Assembly (NCBI RefSeq): GCF_019279795.1
Contig: NC_056726.1
Location: forward strand, 1,013,076,988-1,013,140,987
Length of the DNA: 64,000 nt
Direction: 5' to 3'
Origin: Protopterus annectens
Taxonomy: Eukaryota; Chordata; Ceratodontiformes; Protopteridae
Of the stretch, positions 44,813-56,733 are shown piece after piece. Under the pieces are notes generated by a model. It searched no databases. It saw only the letters and a list, made by a program, of their open reading frames with translations, and had not been told where the DNA came from. The number at the start of each line of letters is the position of its first letter. Position 1 is the first letter of the stretch. The position numbers and the translations under genes were made by a program.

Positions 44813-47800
44813 ACATTTCCCCTTATAGCAAACCAATACTAAAATTCAATTCAACAGGGCTTCTTATTTTTTTCCTCAAAATAAACAATTATAAACAAAT
44901 ACGTATTACTGTTTTTTATATCCTACCTGGCAACAATACAGCTATAATGGAAGATATCCTACATTGGATATCCATAACATTACAATAAGAAAATATATTC
45001 CTAAGAATGTCAATTGGTTGGACATAAACTGTAACTCCCGTATGTCTAGCATGAACTTATATTGTTTCACACAACTAATTAATAGCCCCACATATTATAG
45101 CAAGACATCAAATTTCCTATTAGACCATAACAAATTCACTGCCACAGGTACAATGTCGGACTTTCTTGGTGATCATCTTCCAGTCTTTATGACCAGACAT
45201 TTCATACATCCAGTTAAACAGCATATTTATAGAACAACACACAACCTTTCCAAGTTTAACCCAGAAATGTTAATTACTACACCATCATCTAGTAACTAGA
45301 ACTTCCTAAAATTCCTGCCCTTAGACAATGGTGTAAATTAATTCAATACAACTTTTCTAAATATCTTAAATAGCCTTGTACCTCCTAGAATGAAGAGACT
45401 AAAAGCAAATAATGCTTTTGGCTGTCCAAAAAGAGTAGAATGCTAATGCAGGATAGGGAAAAGCACTGAAAGAATTGCAAAAACATAAAACACCTCAATA
45501 TCTTGTAAATTTTAGAATGCTTAGCAATTGTACTAAAAAGCAAATAAATGAAGACAAAAAGCTATTCTATAATAACTTTCAGAATAATACTAAACACAAC
45601 CCTAAAAAATTTTGGACATCCATTAATTAAATCTTCCATCCTGGCCAAAATTTCAACCCAAACCTCTCTCTTGATAACTCACTACTTGAAACTGCAATAC
45701 AGTTTAACTCTTATTTTATAGATAATATAGCATCTCTAACCATGGATTCCTCAACATCTAATCCCAACCCTGCTTAACAGCCACATATCAGCTCATTCAA
45801 TTCAGCTTCAAACCTGTGTCAACATCCTATATAAATTACTCAAACAAACTTAAACCATGCTCTTCTTCAGTTGGTGACTTTCCAACTGAGTACTTAAAAG
45901 TAGCAGTCAATAGCATTGCCTGTCTTCTCTGGAAAAAGTCATACGTTATCGCTCTGCATAAAGGAGGAAATTCAACAGACACAATTAATTTTAGACCTAT
46001 AGCAATCTTATGTATCCTCACCAAAATGCTTCAAAAACAATTGCTAGACCATCTCCTGCAGGAAGTACACAACATGGCTTCCATCCTTCCCGTAGGACTA
46101 GCACTGTCATTTTAACCTATATAGATATTGTCAATAAAGCTAGAGATAATATCAAACTAGTCTCTTCCTTATTTCTAGACTTGTCTAAAGCCTTTGACAC
46201 AGTTTACCACAGCAAACTTCTACTTCAAATGTCCTCACTAGGTCTCTCTCAGCCCATCCTTCTCTGGTTCAAAATCTACCTGTCTATTTGGTTACCAGTC
46301 AGTAAAATGTCACTCCATGCTCTCTCCTTACCGTAGTCATCACCGGTATACCACAAGGCTCTATCCTTGGTCCCCTCCTCTTTAACATTTTCACCAACAC
46401 CCTCTATGCAGCCACACAACAGGACACCCTAATAAATACACAGTTGATGTCAATTTCATTTGTACATGTAACAACCTGGTACACTTCCAAACAAATTACT
46501 CAGTAAGATTTAACAGCTACTGAAACATGGCTTCTTAACTCACAACTCATGCTCAACCCAAAAAAAGACCATATTACTACTTTTTCCCCCAAATCCATCT
46601 CTCATGAAAAAACAAAATGCAAAGTCCTCTCTCTTGATATACACAACCATTGAAGTCACTTCTCATAGCAAATTATTGGGGGCGATAGTGGATGATTGGG
46701 TTGGGAGGGTGACCTAATGGTTAAGGTGTTTACCTTGCAAACACAAGGTACAGGGTTTGAATCTCACAGGGGATAATTGGCTAGGCTTAAAATGGCTTGC
46801 AAGGGCAGTTAGCCTAGTACTAATCTATGAACCTATGAACCTATGAATGATAAGCTTACATTTGACTTGCATATACAAAATTGCATAAGAAAAACTCATC
46901 AAAAACTAGAACTGCTTTACAGAGACAAAATACTCTCATTGATGCAACTAAAACTACAATTGCCACTACGTATCTCCTCCCCACACTTTTTTATGGCACT
47001 CCCATCCTTACTAACCTCCAGGCTTTACAAATATTAAAACTTAAAACAGTGCTGTAAAAGAGTTGCTAAATTTATAGCAAATACCTCTTTCAGAACCCAC
47101 CCCTGTATAGCACTGAAAAGCCTAAATTGAATAGAACTGCCTCACCAACTTACATACACTCAGCTTCTTACCAACTATCAAATTATACAGCATCCATCTG
47201 CCTGACTGAGACTAAAAAAGATTCTACACAACTATGTTCCCAGTTGGTCATTCCAATCCAGTGACCAAAAACTTATGTCGTCAAACCTATCAAGTATGTT
47301 GGGCATTGTCTGTACTCATACAAAGTTGGTAAAGCCTGGAACTCCTTACCTATATCCATCAAGTCAATACCTTCTCTTCCATTTTTCAAAACCACTCTGA
47401 AAGACTTCCTAGCTAACATTTGGCTCTGTTTTTGCTCAAAACCAGGATAAATTATATCCTTAAATCTAAGAAAGTACTTTTTCATTCCTTATACCTCCTT
47501 ACTTTACCTTCACCACTTACTTTCTTACTGCTGTCAAATTTTCTGCCCTGACTTTCTCTCTAAATATACCATGCCTGTTTTTCCCTCACTTCATATTGCA
47601 TTTCCTGTTTGTATTAGACTAACGTAACTTTAAGATCTTTACAAACTATCTAAAATTTCTATAAATATTAAATGATTGTCATAGAATTTGTATCAATTCT
47701 TAAGCAATGTTTTTATATTATATCTAATTTGTTATAATTATGTAAACTGCAGATGTTTTTGTTTTATTTTTGAAGATTGTAAAATTATTGTTCTTAATAT

Positions 47801-47917
47801 GTTTTCTAATAATTTGGAACTTTTCTCCTCGGGCCGCGGCTGAAAATGAACTTCTACCCAGTTCGACTTTCCCAGTAATCAAATGTTAATAAATAAATTA
47901 ATTAATAAATAAATAAA
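44813..47917 (+). mobile_element. L2-type LINE, 5'-truncated, interrupted by a SINE
   Basis: Plus-strand frames hold the end of an endonuclease ('GDHLPVFM', 44,964-45,299) and RT blocks ('LHKGGNSTDTINFRPIAI', 45,950-46,010; 'HGFHPSRRTSTV'; 'SLFLDLSKAFDTVYHSKLL', ~46,165-46,220). The C-terminus reads 'KVGKAWNSLPISI' (~47,318-47,370). The element ends with the 'gggccgcggctgaaaatgaa' tail motif and AATAAATAAATAAA at 47,917. The RT wording and the tail separate it from CR1 and place it in the L2/Rex1-like group. Many stops and frame changes; inactive. Confidence 0.85.
46697..46846 (+). mobile_element. 150-bp tRNA-headed SINE with a CR1 3' tail
   Basis: Box A-like 'tgacctaatggttaag' and box B-like 'gggtttgaatctcac' lie 40 bp apart, as in a tRNA gene. 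The 3' half, 'tggctaggcttaaaatggct' through 'cagttagcctagtactaatc', is the CR1 tail, and the element ends with octamers 'tgaacctatgaacctatga'. It interrupts the L2 ORF between the codons for 'IVDD' and 'LTFD'. A 5-bp direct repeat, atgat (46,692-46,696; 46,847-46,851), flanks it. Confidence 0.88.
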
Positions 47918-48225
47918 TGGCTTTCTTTTGACAAAGCCAAACTGGGATAGATCTAGTGTCTGGAGTTCTCCTATATCCTTGCTGATAATTTCTATAACAA
48001 TTCTTTCCATGGCTTTGCGCCTAAGACTAGTCAGACTAAATGGGTCTGTAGTTTCCAGTATCTGTTGAAGATCCTCCCTTCTGAAGGGGGTTGACTGTTG
48101 CAGTTCTCCATTCATATGGCACAAAGCCTACTTTAATACTATAGTTAAATAATGACTCCAGGCTTCCTAATAAGTCATAATTTTGACTGCTCAGGAGGCA
48201 TCCTGGTATGCCAGACATGCGTCTG

Positions 48226-48332
48226 GATCTTTTCTCCCCAGGCCTCCACTGAAAAGTGGCTCATTCCAAGTCGGACTTTCCTGGTAAACAAATATAAAAA
48301 AAATAAAATAGAATAAAATTAAATAAATAAAT
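48226..48332 (+). mobile_element. L2-type LINE 3' tail inserted in CR1
   Basis: 'cttttctccccaggcctcca' with 'ctgaaaa', then 'gtcggactttcctggtaaac' and an A/T-rich AATAAA tail. It interrupts minus-strand CR1 sequence. Confidence 0.8.
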
Positions 48333-48366
48333 GTTATCAGGACCCAAAGAGGCCATGTTCTTTGCA

Positions 48367-48815
48367 GGTCTACATTACTAGACTGAAAGATTAGAAATGC
48401 GAATGTATGTACATCGACACATAAAGGTCGATGTATATACAGAGTAAAACACATAAAGGGCAAAAAACAGAATGCCGAACGTGTTTCTTAGCCAGCAGCA
48501 TGGTGGTGGAGATAAGGAAATATAGACTTTTCCCCACTGTAGTGCAGTCTCGGAGTTGGTATATTTAAGTAGGGGGGTGTGGTGGGCAAAGCCCCCCACA
48601 TGGGAGATGCAGGGAGGCTTGCCCCTCTGCAAAAGCAAAATAATTTTGTTTTTTATTTGGAATTTTACTTACCTGTGTGGCGCATTCTGATGATGACACA
48701 TGTTCGGCATTTTTATTTTCGCTGTTTACATGTTTCGCTGTGTATGTACATCGACCTTTATGTGTCGATGTACATACATTCGCTATTTAGCACTTTTGTG
48801 GTTTCAATATAGACC
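48367..48815. mobile_element. Foldback-type element FB-2, 449 bp
   Basis: The ends are 'ggtctacatta' and 'caatatagacc'. Inverted arms of 82 bp lie at 48,399-48,480 and 48,702-48,783 with moderate mismatch. Each arm contains its own hairpin 'gtacatcgac...gtcgatgta(c/t)'. A 10-bp duplication, tgttctttgc, flanks it (48,356-48,365; 48,816-48,825). The centre has a TATATTTAAG box and a G-rich then C-rich core (48,570-48,635). No coding frame. The duplication length resembles Mutator or foldback elements, but no transposase is present to decide. Confidence 0.85.
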
Positions 48816-49066
48816 TGTTCTTTGCTTTAGTGAGTGCTGTCAGTTGGAAGGGGTTATGTTTGAGGGTATCTTTTGGGGGACGGTTGGGGATTGAGATGGG
48901 GATAAAGATGAAACTGAATTTGACATGTTTGCTATATTACCAGGTTTGGTGAACATGACATGATTAAACACAAGTTCAGCACATTGCTGTGTGCTGCCTT
49001 TGAGGTTTTTGACATAGCTGAAGAAGGCTGTGCAGATAGAAGTCACTGCCAGATATGCTAGGAGAA

Positions 49067-49980
49067 ATAGGGCAGTGGATTTGTAACATATGCCAGCATA
49101 GCTAGCTGGAATTTTGCAAATAATTATATGTCATTTGGATATCAAACTGATTTGTACACATGCCTGTGCTGAAAATGTATTTGTGAGGTTTGCTTGTGTT
49201 AAAATGTATCAACAGTGCACCCTGCTGGAAGGAAAAGAAATGTACATGTATTATTGTAATGGAGTTAAATGTATACATGGTATCAGCATATACTGGAAGT
49301 GAAGAGGTTAATCTTAATCCAACTAACTCTGCAAAATATTCTTGAAATGAAATTACTTTATTGGTTAAGCCATAAAGATATTACCCCACAGTTTTGAATA
49401 GAGCCAGAGATGCAATGTCTGTGCTAGAGAATAATTGATAGCCCCTATTGGAAGAGTGAAACAATGTTATGGTTTTATGACTTCCAGGAGATCTGAGCAA
49501 ACCTCTAGCTGTGGGTATGGCAGCACATAGGTGCTAAAATCCTGTCAGCTTCTAGTGTTGGTGATAACATGGGAAACAGAGTCACATGGCCAGATGTGTG
49601 TGATGTTATTCTGAAAGCCAAAAATAATATTTAGATATTAGTAGGAGTTTGCTCTTAATATTCTGCATTCTGCCTTGGATCTGACAACAAGGACCACTTA
49701 CCAACATCATTTTGCCTTGCAGTAGTAAGTAACATAACTAGGGATCATTAATTCTTTTAGATTAGTCAGGAAAATATAGTGAGATTAAAAGTAGTGTTTT
49801 TCTATAACTGTGCAAATCTTTCCATCTGTGTTATATTTAATATTCCCTGTGACTGAAACTCTGATGTTTACTGTAAATAGATATTTCATATTTTCATGTT
49901 CTTTTATTATTTATTATTAATTTTAAACTTTTCATTGCTGCTGGTCCTATTTAGAAAATATTTAAGTTTTGTGAGTATTT
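49067..49980. other. Non-coding AT-rich DNA, nothing recognised
   Basis: No LINE, SINE or gene motif was noticed. It forms the left flank of the 48-bp minisatellite. Confidence 0.4.
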
Positions 49981-50880
49981 GCACATAACAGTTGTCATTT
50001 ACATGGTATATCTACTTATACATAACATGTACACAACAGTTACCATTTACATGGTATATCTACTTAGATATATCTACTTAGATATAGCATGCACACAACA
50101 GTTGTCATTTACATGGTATATCTACTTATACATAACATGTGCACAACAGTTACCATTTATATGGTATATATACTTAGACATAGCATGTACACAGCAGTTA
50201 CAGTTTACATGGTATATCTATTTAGACATAACATGTACACAACAGTTAAAATTTACATGGTATATCTACTTAGACATAGCATGTACACAACAGTTAAAAT
50301 TTACATAGTATATGTACAATATACATAGCATCTACACAATAGTGAACATTTACGTAGTATATCGCTTAGACATAGCATTTACACAACAGTTAACATTTAC
50401 AAGGTGTCTTTACATAGACAGAGCCTGTACAAAACAGTTAACATTTACATAGTATATCTACTTAGACAGAGCATGTACACAGCAGTTAACATTTACATGG
50501 TATATTTGCTTAGACATAGCATGTACAAAACAGTTAACATTTACATGGTATAGCTACTTAGACATAGCATGTACACAAAAGTTAACATTTTTATGGTATA
50601 TCTGCTTAGGAAATTGCATGTACACAACAATTAACATTTACATGGTATATCTACATAGACATAGCATGTACACAACAGTTAGGATTTGCATGGTATATCT
50701 ACTTAGGGGTGCGCAGGATTTTGAGTTTTTAGGATTTTGGTCTCAGGATTTTGGTCTTCAGAATTTTGGGCTTTCAGGATTTTGTATCCCTCCCCTACTT
50801 AGACATAATGTACAAAACAGTTAATATTTACATGGTATATCTACTTAGATATAGCATGTACACAATAGTTAAGATTTACA
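49981..50880. repeat. 48-bp minisatellite array, segment 1
   Basis: About 18 imperfect copies of a 48-bp unit containing 'acatggtatatctacttaga' and 'catagcatgtacacaacagt'. Because 48 is divisible by three, long frames appear (for example 49,979-50,308) that encode a 16-residue periodic peptide. These are repeat artefacts, not genes. Some units are shortened (around 50,060). The array continues after the RTE element at 54,001. Confidence 0.95.
50706..50795. mobile_element. 90-bp insert with internal (aggattttg) repeats
   Basis: A 6-bp duplication, tactta, flanks the insert (50,700-50,705; 50,796-50,801). It starts ggggtg and ends ctcccc, a short inverted terminus. The interior has five copies of 'aggattttg' at 14-17 bp spacing. 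No similar sequence was noticed elsewhere in the window. Confidence 0.7.
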
Positions 50881-53800
50881 ACCCAGCCACTGGGGATGCA
50901 CAAGCCAGTGCATTTCTTTGTGCCGGTCCCAAGCCCGGATAAATGGGGAGGGTTGCGTCAGGAAGGGCATCCGGCATAAAAATTCTGCCACATAACTTAT
51001 GGCGCAAATATTTCATATTTCCATACCGGATTGGTCGAGGCCCGGGTTAACAACGACTGCCACCAGTACTGTTAGCCAACAGGGTGCTGGCAGAAATTGG
51101 GCTTCTGTTGGCCGAAGGAGAAGAGGAGGGCGAAGGCATGCCCAAAGGCAGGAAGAGAGGAGGAAGGTTAGGAGTGCAGCAGTGAGGGTAGGAACTTTGA
51201 ATGTTGGCAGTATGACTGGTATAGGAAGAGAGCTAGCTGATATGATGGAGAGAAGGAAGGTTGATATATTGTGCGTGCAAGAGACCAGATGGAAGGGAAG
51301 TAAGGCCAGGTGTTTAGGAAATGGGTTCAAATTGTTCTATCATGGTGTGGATGGCAGGAGAAATGGGGTAGGGGTTATACTAAAGGAACAATATGCCAAG
51401 AGTGTTTTAGACGTGAAGAGAGTGTCTGACAGAGTGATGTTTATGAAGCTCGAAATTGATGGTGTAATGATGAATGTTGTTAGTGCATATGCTCCACAAG
51501 TTGGGTGTGCGATGGATGAGAAAGAGAAATTTTGGAGTGAGTTGGATGAAGTTGTGGTGAGTGTACTCAAGGGTGAGAGACTAATGATTGGAGCGGCCTT
51601 TAATGGGCATGTTGATGAAGTGAGCAGAGGGGATGAGGAAGTGATGGGTAGGTATGGTGTTAAGGAGAGGAATGCAGAAGGTCAGATGATTGTGGACTTT
51701 GCGAAAAGGATGGACATGGCTGTGGTGAATACGTATTTTAAGAAGAGGGAGGAGCATAGGGTGATGTACAAGAGTGGAGGAAGATGCACACAGGTGGATT
51801 ATAGCCTATGTAGGAAGGCCAGTCTAAAGGAGATTGGAGACTGTAAAGTGGTGGCAGGGGAAAGTGTAGTTAAGCAGCATAGAATGGTGGTCTGTAGGAT
51901 GACTTTGGTGATCAAGAAGAGGAGGAGGAGTGTGAAAGCAGTGCCAAGGATTAAATGGTGGAAGTTAAAAAAGGGTGATTGTGAAGTGGAGTTTAGGAAA
52001 GAGTTAAGACAGGCATTGGGAGGCATTGGAGAGTTACCGAATATCTGGGTAACTACAGCAGAACTAGTAAGGGAGACTGCTAGAAAGGTGCTTGGTGTGA
52101 CATCTGGACAGAGGAAGGAGGACAAGGAGACCTGGTGGTGGAATGAGGACGTACAGGAGAGTATACAGAGGAAGAGGCTGGCGAAGAAGAAGTGGGATTG
52201 TCAAAGAGATGAAGAAAGTAGACATGAGTATAAGGAGATGAGGCATGGCAAAGAGAGGTGGTGAAAGCTAAGGATAAGGCATATGGAGAGTTGTATGAGA
52301 GATTGGACACTAAAGAGGGAGAAAATGACCTGTACCAATTGGCTAGACAGAGGAACAGAGCTGGGAAAGATGTGCAGCAAGTAAGGGTGATAAAGGATAG
52401 TGAGGGAAAGGTACTCACAAGAGAGGAAAGTGTGTTGAGTAGATGGAAAGAGTATTTTCAGAGGCTGATGAATGAAGAGAATGAGAGAGAGAGAAGGTTG
52501 GATGATGTGGGGATAGTGAATCAGGAAGTGAAACAGATTAGCAAGGAGGAAGTAAGGACAGCTATGAAGAGGATGAAGAATGGAAAGGCTGTTGGCCCAG
52601 ATGACATCCCAATGGAAGCATGGAGGTGCTTAGGAGAAATGGCAGTGGAAATTTTAACTAGATTGTTTAATGAAATTTTGGAAAGTCAGAGGATGCCTGA
52701 GGAGTGGAGAAAAAGTGTTTTGGTACCTATCTTTAAGAATAAGGGTGATGTGCAGAGCTGCAGTAACTACAGAGGGATAAAATTGATCAGTCACAGCTTG
52801 AAGTTATGGGAGTGAGTAGTAGAAGCTAGGTTAAGAAGGGAGGTGATGATTAGTGATCAGCAGTATGGTTTCGTGCCAGGAAAGAGCACTACAGATGCGA
52901 TGTTTGTTCTGAGAGTGTTATTGGAGAAATACAGAGAAGGTCAGAAGGAGTTGCATTGTGTCTTTGTAGACTTGGAGAAAGCATATGACATTGTATGAGG
53001 AAGTCGGGAGTGGCAGAGAAGTATTTAAGAGTGGTACAGGATATGTACAAGGGTAGTGTGACAGTGGTGAGGACTGCAGTGGGAGTGACAGATCCATTTA
53101 AGTTGGAGGTGGGATTATATCAAGGATCAGCTCTGAGTCCTTTCTTATTTGCAGTGGTGATGGACAGGTTGACAGATGAGATCAGACAGGAGGCCCCATG
53201 GACTATGATGTTTGCAGATGACATTGTGATCTGTAGTGAGAGTAGAAATCAGGTTGAGGAGACTCTGGAGAGGTGGAGATATGCTCTAGAGAGCAGAGGA
53301 ATGAAGGTCAGCAGGGCTAAGACAGAATATATGTGTGTAAATGAGAGGGAGGGTAGAGGAATGGTGAGGATGCAGGGAGTAGAGTTGGTAAAGGTGGAGG
53401 AGTTTAAGTACTTGGGATCAACAGTTCAGAGTAATGGTGAATGTGGAAGAGAGGTGAAGAAGAGAGTACAGGCAGGGTGGAATGGGTGGAGAAGAGTGTC
53501 AGGAGTGATTTGTGACAGACGGGTACCAGTAAGAGTGAAAGGGAAGGTCTACAAGACAGTAGTGAGACCAGCTATGTTATATGGGTTGGAGACAGTGGCA
53601 TTGACAAAAAGGCAGGAGTCAGAGCTGGATGTGGCAGAGTTAAAGATGTTAAGATTTGCACTCAGTGTGACTAGGATGGATAGGATTAGGAATCAGTATA
53701 TTAGAGGGTCAGCTCATGTTGGACAGTTTGGAGACAAAACAAGAGAGACAAGATTGTGTTGGTTTGGACATGTGCTGAGGAGGGATGATGGGTATATTGG

Positions 53801-53994
53801 GAAAAAGATGCTAAGGATGGAGCTGCCAGGTAAGAGGAAAAGAGGAAGGCCTAAGATAAGGTTTATGGACGTGGTGAGAGAGGACATGCAGGCGGTTGGT
53901 GTGACAGAGCAAGATGCAGAGGATAGGAAGAAATGGAAAGAGATAATCCGCTGTGGCGACCCCTAACGGGAAAAGCCGAAACATGATGATGATG
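50881..53994 (+). mobile_element. RTE-type LINE, nearly complete
   Basis: A 3.1-kb element with a short 5' leader, one long ORF (endonuclease and RT), a tail 'ggcgacccctaacgggaaaa' and a terminal (TGA)n-like 'atgatgatgatg'. A 19-bp duplication of the minisatellite (50,862-50,880; 53,995-54,013; one mismatch) flanks it. The short leader, single ORF and trinucleotide tail are typical of the RTE clade. Confidence 0.93.
50999..53966 (+). pseudogene. RTE ORF: endonuclease and reverse transcriptase, broken
   Basis: The frame from 50,999 contains the endonuclease from about 51,190 ('VGTLNVGSMTG', 'CVQETRW', then 'IGAAFNGHV', where an Asp is expected in place of the second Ala, and 'GGRCTQVDYSLCR'). 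A frame change lies near 52,250. RT then follows: 'GKAVGPDDIPMEAW', 'LVPIFKNKGDVQSCSNYRGI', a TGA at 52,813-52,815, 'QQYGFVPGKSTTDA' and 'VFVDLEKAYD'. At about 52,990 a short piece is missing, after which the frame resumes at 'RKSGVAEKY'. Catalytic FADD is at 53,211-53,222. The C-terminus ends 'IRCGDP' and TAA at 53,964. The Asp-to-Ala change in the endonuclease would by itself be damaging. Confidence 0.92.
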
Positions 53995-54000
53995 ACAACA

Positions 54001-55215
54001 GTTAAGATTTACATGATATGTCTACATAGACATAGCATGTACACAACAGTCAACATTTACCTGATAAATCTACATAGACACAGCATGTACACAACAGTTA
54101 ATATTACATGGTATAGTTACATAGACATAGGATGTACTCAACAATTAACTTATACACAGTATATCTACATAGATATAGCATGTATACAACAGTTAACATT
54201 TACATGGTATTTCTACTTAGCCGTAGCACATATACAACAGTTAAGATTTGCATGGTACATCTATTGTACCTAGACATAGCATGTGCACAACAGTTAAGAT
54301 TTACATGGCATATCTACTTAGACATAGCATGTACACTACAGTTAATATTTACATGGTATATCTGCTTAGACTGTTGTGTACATGCTATGTCTAAGTGATA
54401 TACTATGTAAATGTTAACTGTTGTGTATATGCTATGTCTCAGTAGAAAAGTTAACATTTACATGGTATATGTACTTAGACATGTCATGCACAAACATTTA
54501 CATAGTATATCTGGAAAGTCATAGCATGTACATGACAGTTAACATTTACATAATATATCTACTTAGACATAGGATGTACACAACAGTTAACATTAACAAA
54601 GTATATCTACTTAGACACAGCATGTACAAGACAGTTAACATTTACATAGTATATCTACTTAGACATAGCATGTATAAGACAATTAAAATTTAAATAGTAT
54701 ATTACATAGTATATCTACTTAGACATAACATGTTCACAACAGTGAACATTTACATAGTAGATTTACATAGATATAACATGTACACAACAGTTAGCATTTA
54801 CATGGTACATCTACTTAGACATAGCATGTACACAACAGTTAATATTTACATGGTATAACTACAGACAAAGCATGCACGTGGCAGTTAACATGTACCTGCT
54901 ATATCTACTTAGAAAAAGCATGTACACAGCAGTTAATTTCCATGGTATATCTACTTAGACATAGTATGTAAATAACAGTTAAGATTTACATAGTATATCT
55001 ACACAGACATAGCATGTATACAACAGTTAACATTTACATGGTATATCTACATAGACATAGCATGTACACAACAGTTAATATTTGCATGGTATTTCTACTT
55101 AGACATAGCATGCACACAACAGTTAACATTTACATGATATATCTACTTAGACATAGCACGTAGACAGCACTTAATGTTTGCATAGTATATCCACTTAGAC
55201 ATAGCATGTACACAG
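54001..55215. repeat. 48-bp minisatellite array, segment 2
   Basis: About 25 units continue the phase left at 50,880. At 54,371-54,446 one and a half units are in inverted orientation ('ctgttgtgtacatgctatgt'), making a potential hairpin with neighbouring units. The array stops at the 5' end of the LTR element. Confidence 0.95.
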
Positions 55216-56242
55216 TGTTAGATTTTATGAATATAAATCTGAAATTAATTATGTTGTAAATATGCTGAAAGAAAAGGCTTGCTTAAATGCAGAAACAAAG
55301 TTTAAGTAAAATGTGATCAGCAGTCATACTAAATGACCATGGCTTGGAAAAGGAATCTGCTGAATGGACATTCTTCCCTTACAGACTCAAGGCAGGATGT
55401 TATGCAAGAACAAAAATGCAAAATCTGCTTTTAAAGAACAATGACATGTTTTTCTGCATGGAAAAACAGGATATGACATAAGAACAGATACAAAGATCCA
55501 AATAAAATACAGGATGTTCACACTGTCAGAAAAGCTGATCTCTGACAATGTGTTTTCTCAAAAATATGTTTTTCTTCATAAAAAACAGGATATGCTTATC
55601 AGCATTGACATAAGAACATGTGTTTTATACAAAGATCCAAATAGAATACAGGACAACGTGTTTCCTCAAAAATATGTTTTTCTACATGGACATCAGGACA
55701 CTGTTACAGGATATTCACACTGTCAGAAAAGCTGGTCTCTTACAAGACATTGTTAAATAAGGAAGCTTAGTATTGTTTCTACAGGATAAGCAATTCTCCA
55801 AAATAAGAATACAGAACAATGTGTTTCCTCAAAAATATGTTTATGCATGACTAAAAAAGAGTATATAAAGAGCTGTATAAATCCAGTTGTTTGGGGATAT
55901 GGTAGGAACACATTTGGTGTTCTGAGGTAAATGTTATATCTCTCACATCATCTGTACTATATGAGAAGTAAAGTTGGAACAGTACTTTTAAGCTGCAACG
56001 TTTGTCCAGTTTTATTTATTATAAAAGTTATTGGTTACTGCTCTTAAAGACAAGTGCTGCAAAGTATATTCTCTCATCAGTGTATATTCTGCAAGATTCT
56101 GTATGCAACAGACTGTGAATGCAAATATAATCAGACTTTGAATTTTAGCAAGAATCCAGCCAGCAAGACTGAGTGTCATAAGAACACTGCAAATCCATCA
56201 CACCAAGCAAGAAGCAAGTAAGAGACATATAATATTTTTTCA
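55216..56242 (+). repeat. 5' LTR of the LARD-like element
   Basis: 1,027 bp. A TATA box, TATATAAAG, is at 55,862-55,870. Open frames in the LTR (55,514-55,756) are not conserved, because the 3' LTR copy shifts frame at a single-base deletion near 60,345. Confidence 0.93.
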
Positions 56243-56243
56243 A

Positions 56244-56263
56244 TGGCGAGCCAGCTGAGTGAC
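56244..56263 (+). promoter_or_regulatory. Primer-binding site, tRNA-Arg type
   Basis: TGGCGAGCCAGC begins one base after the LTR. As I recall it, this matches the complement of the 3' end of vertebrate tRNA-Arg(ACG) for 12 bases, after which the match ends. An imperfect second copy (tggcaagctag) lies 42 bp downstream at 56,286. Confidence 0.7.
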
Positions 56264-56733
56264 TAGCACCATATAATTTTTCAATGGCAAGCTAGTCTGC
56301 ATTTGAACCTACAATCTGCATTCAAACACAGGAGGAGTGATGGTAAGCCCTGCAGAGGGTCACTTCAGTTAAATTGCAGTAACTAACATTTGTACGTATG
56401 TGTCAATTCTGAACAGAAGTATTCCAGTTTATGCAGCTTGCAGTAGTAAAGTTTTTTTAGACGTCTACAATCCGGAGTGAGACTAGTTCAAGAAATTCGC
56501 AGTGCCATAAATTCTTCAAGAAAAGGGGGATATCCACTAGCCCATCAGTCCACTGCCTGTTGTGCTTTCCCAGCTTCTCAAGTGACTTTGAAAAATTTCC
56601 AGCCATCTGCAACAACAGCCTGATCACCTGTTTTCTTGCTCACTGGTAAGACTTTTTTCTACGTCACATTTTTTAGTATGGTTGCTATTCGACAGTTTGG
56701 ATATAAACAGTCTGGATATTAGATTAAGACAGT

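Larger units (their letters stand above)
47918..49066 (-). mobile_element. CR1 fragment split by an L2 tail and a foldback element
   Basis: Minus-strand CR1 ORF2 blocks occur at 47,918-48,225 ('PFSLTSLRRKAMERIVIEII', 'LSQFGFVK') and at 48,816-49,046 ('FFSYVKNLKG', 'KPGNIANM'). Together they cover the endonuclease-RT linker and the RT start of one copy. Between them lie an L2 tail (48,226-48,332) and FB-2 (48,367-48,815), with a short CR1 piece at 48,333-48,366. Confidence 0.85.

Noticed and set aside
46712-46785. Functional tRNA gene
   Set aside because: The A and B boxes are present but the sequence does not fold into a clean cloverleaf and is fused to a CR1 tail; it is a SINE head.
51013-52418. 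Several long open frames on the minus strand opposite the RTE ORF
   Set aside because: They are serine/leucine/proline-rich shadows of the purine-rich RTE coding strand and have no motif of their own.
55514-55756. 80-codon frame inside the 5' LTR, with a similar frame at 60,189-60,434
   Set aside because: A one-base deletion in the 3' LTR changes the C-terminal part of the frame, although the LTRs are nearly identical, so there is no sign of coding constraint.
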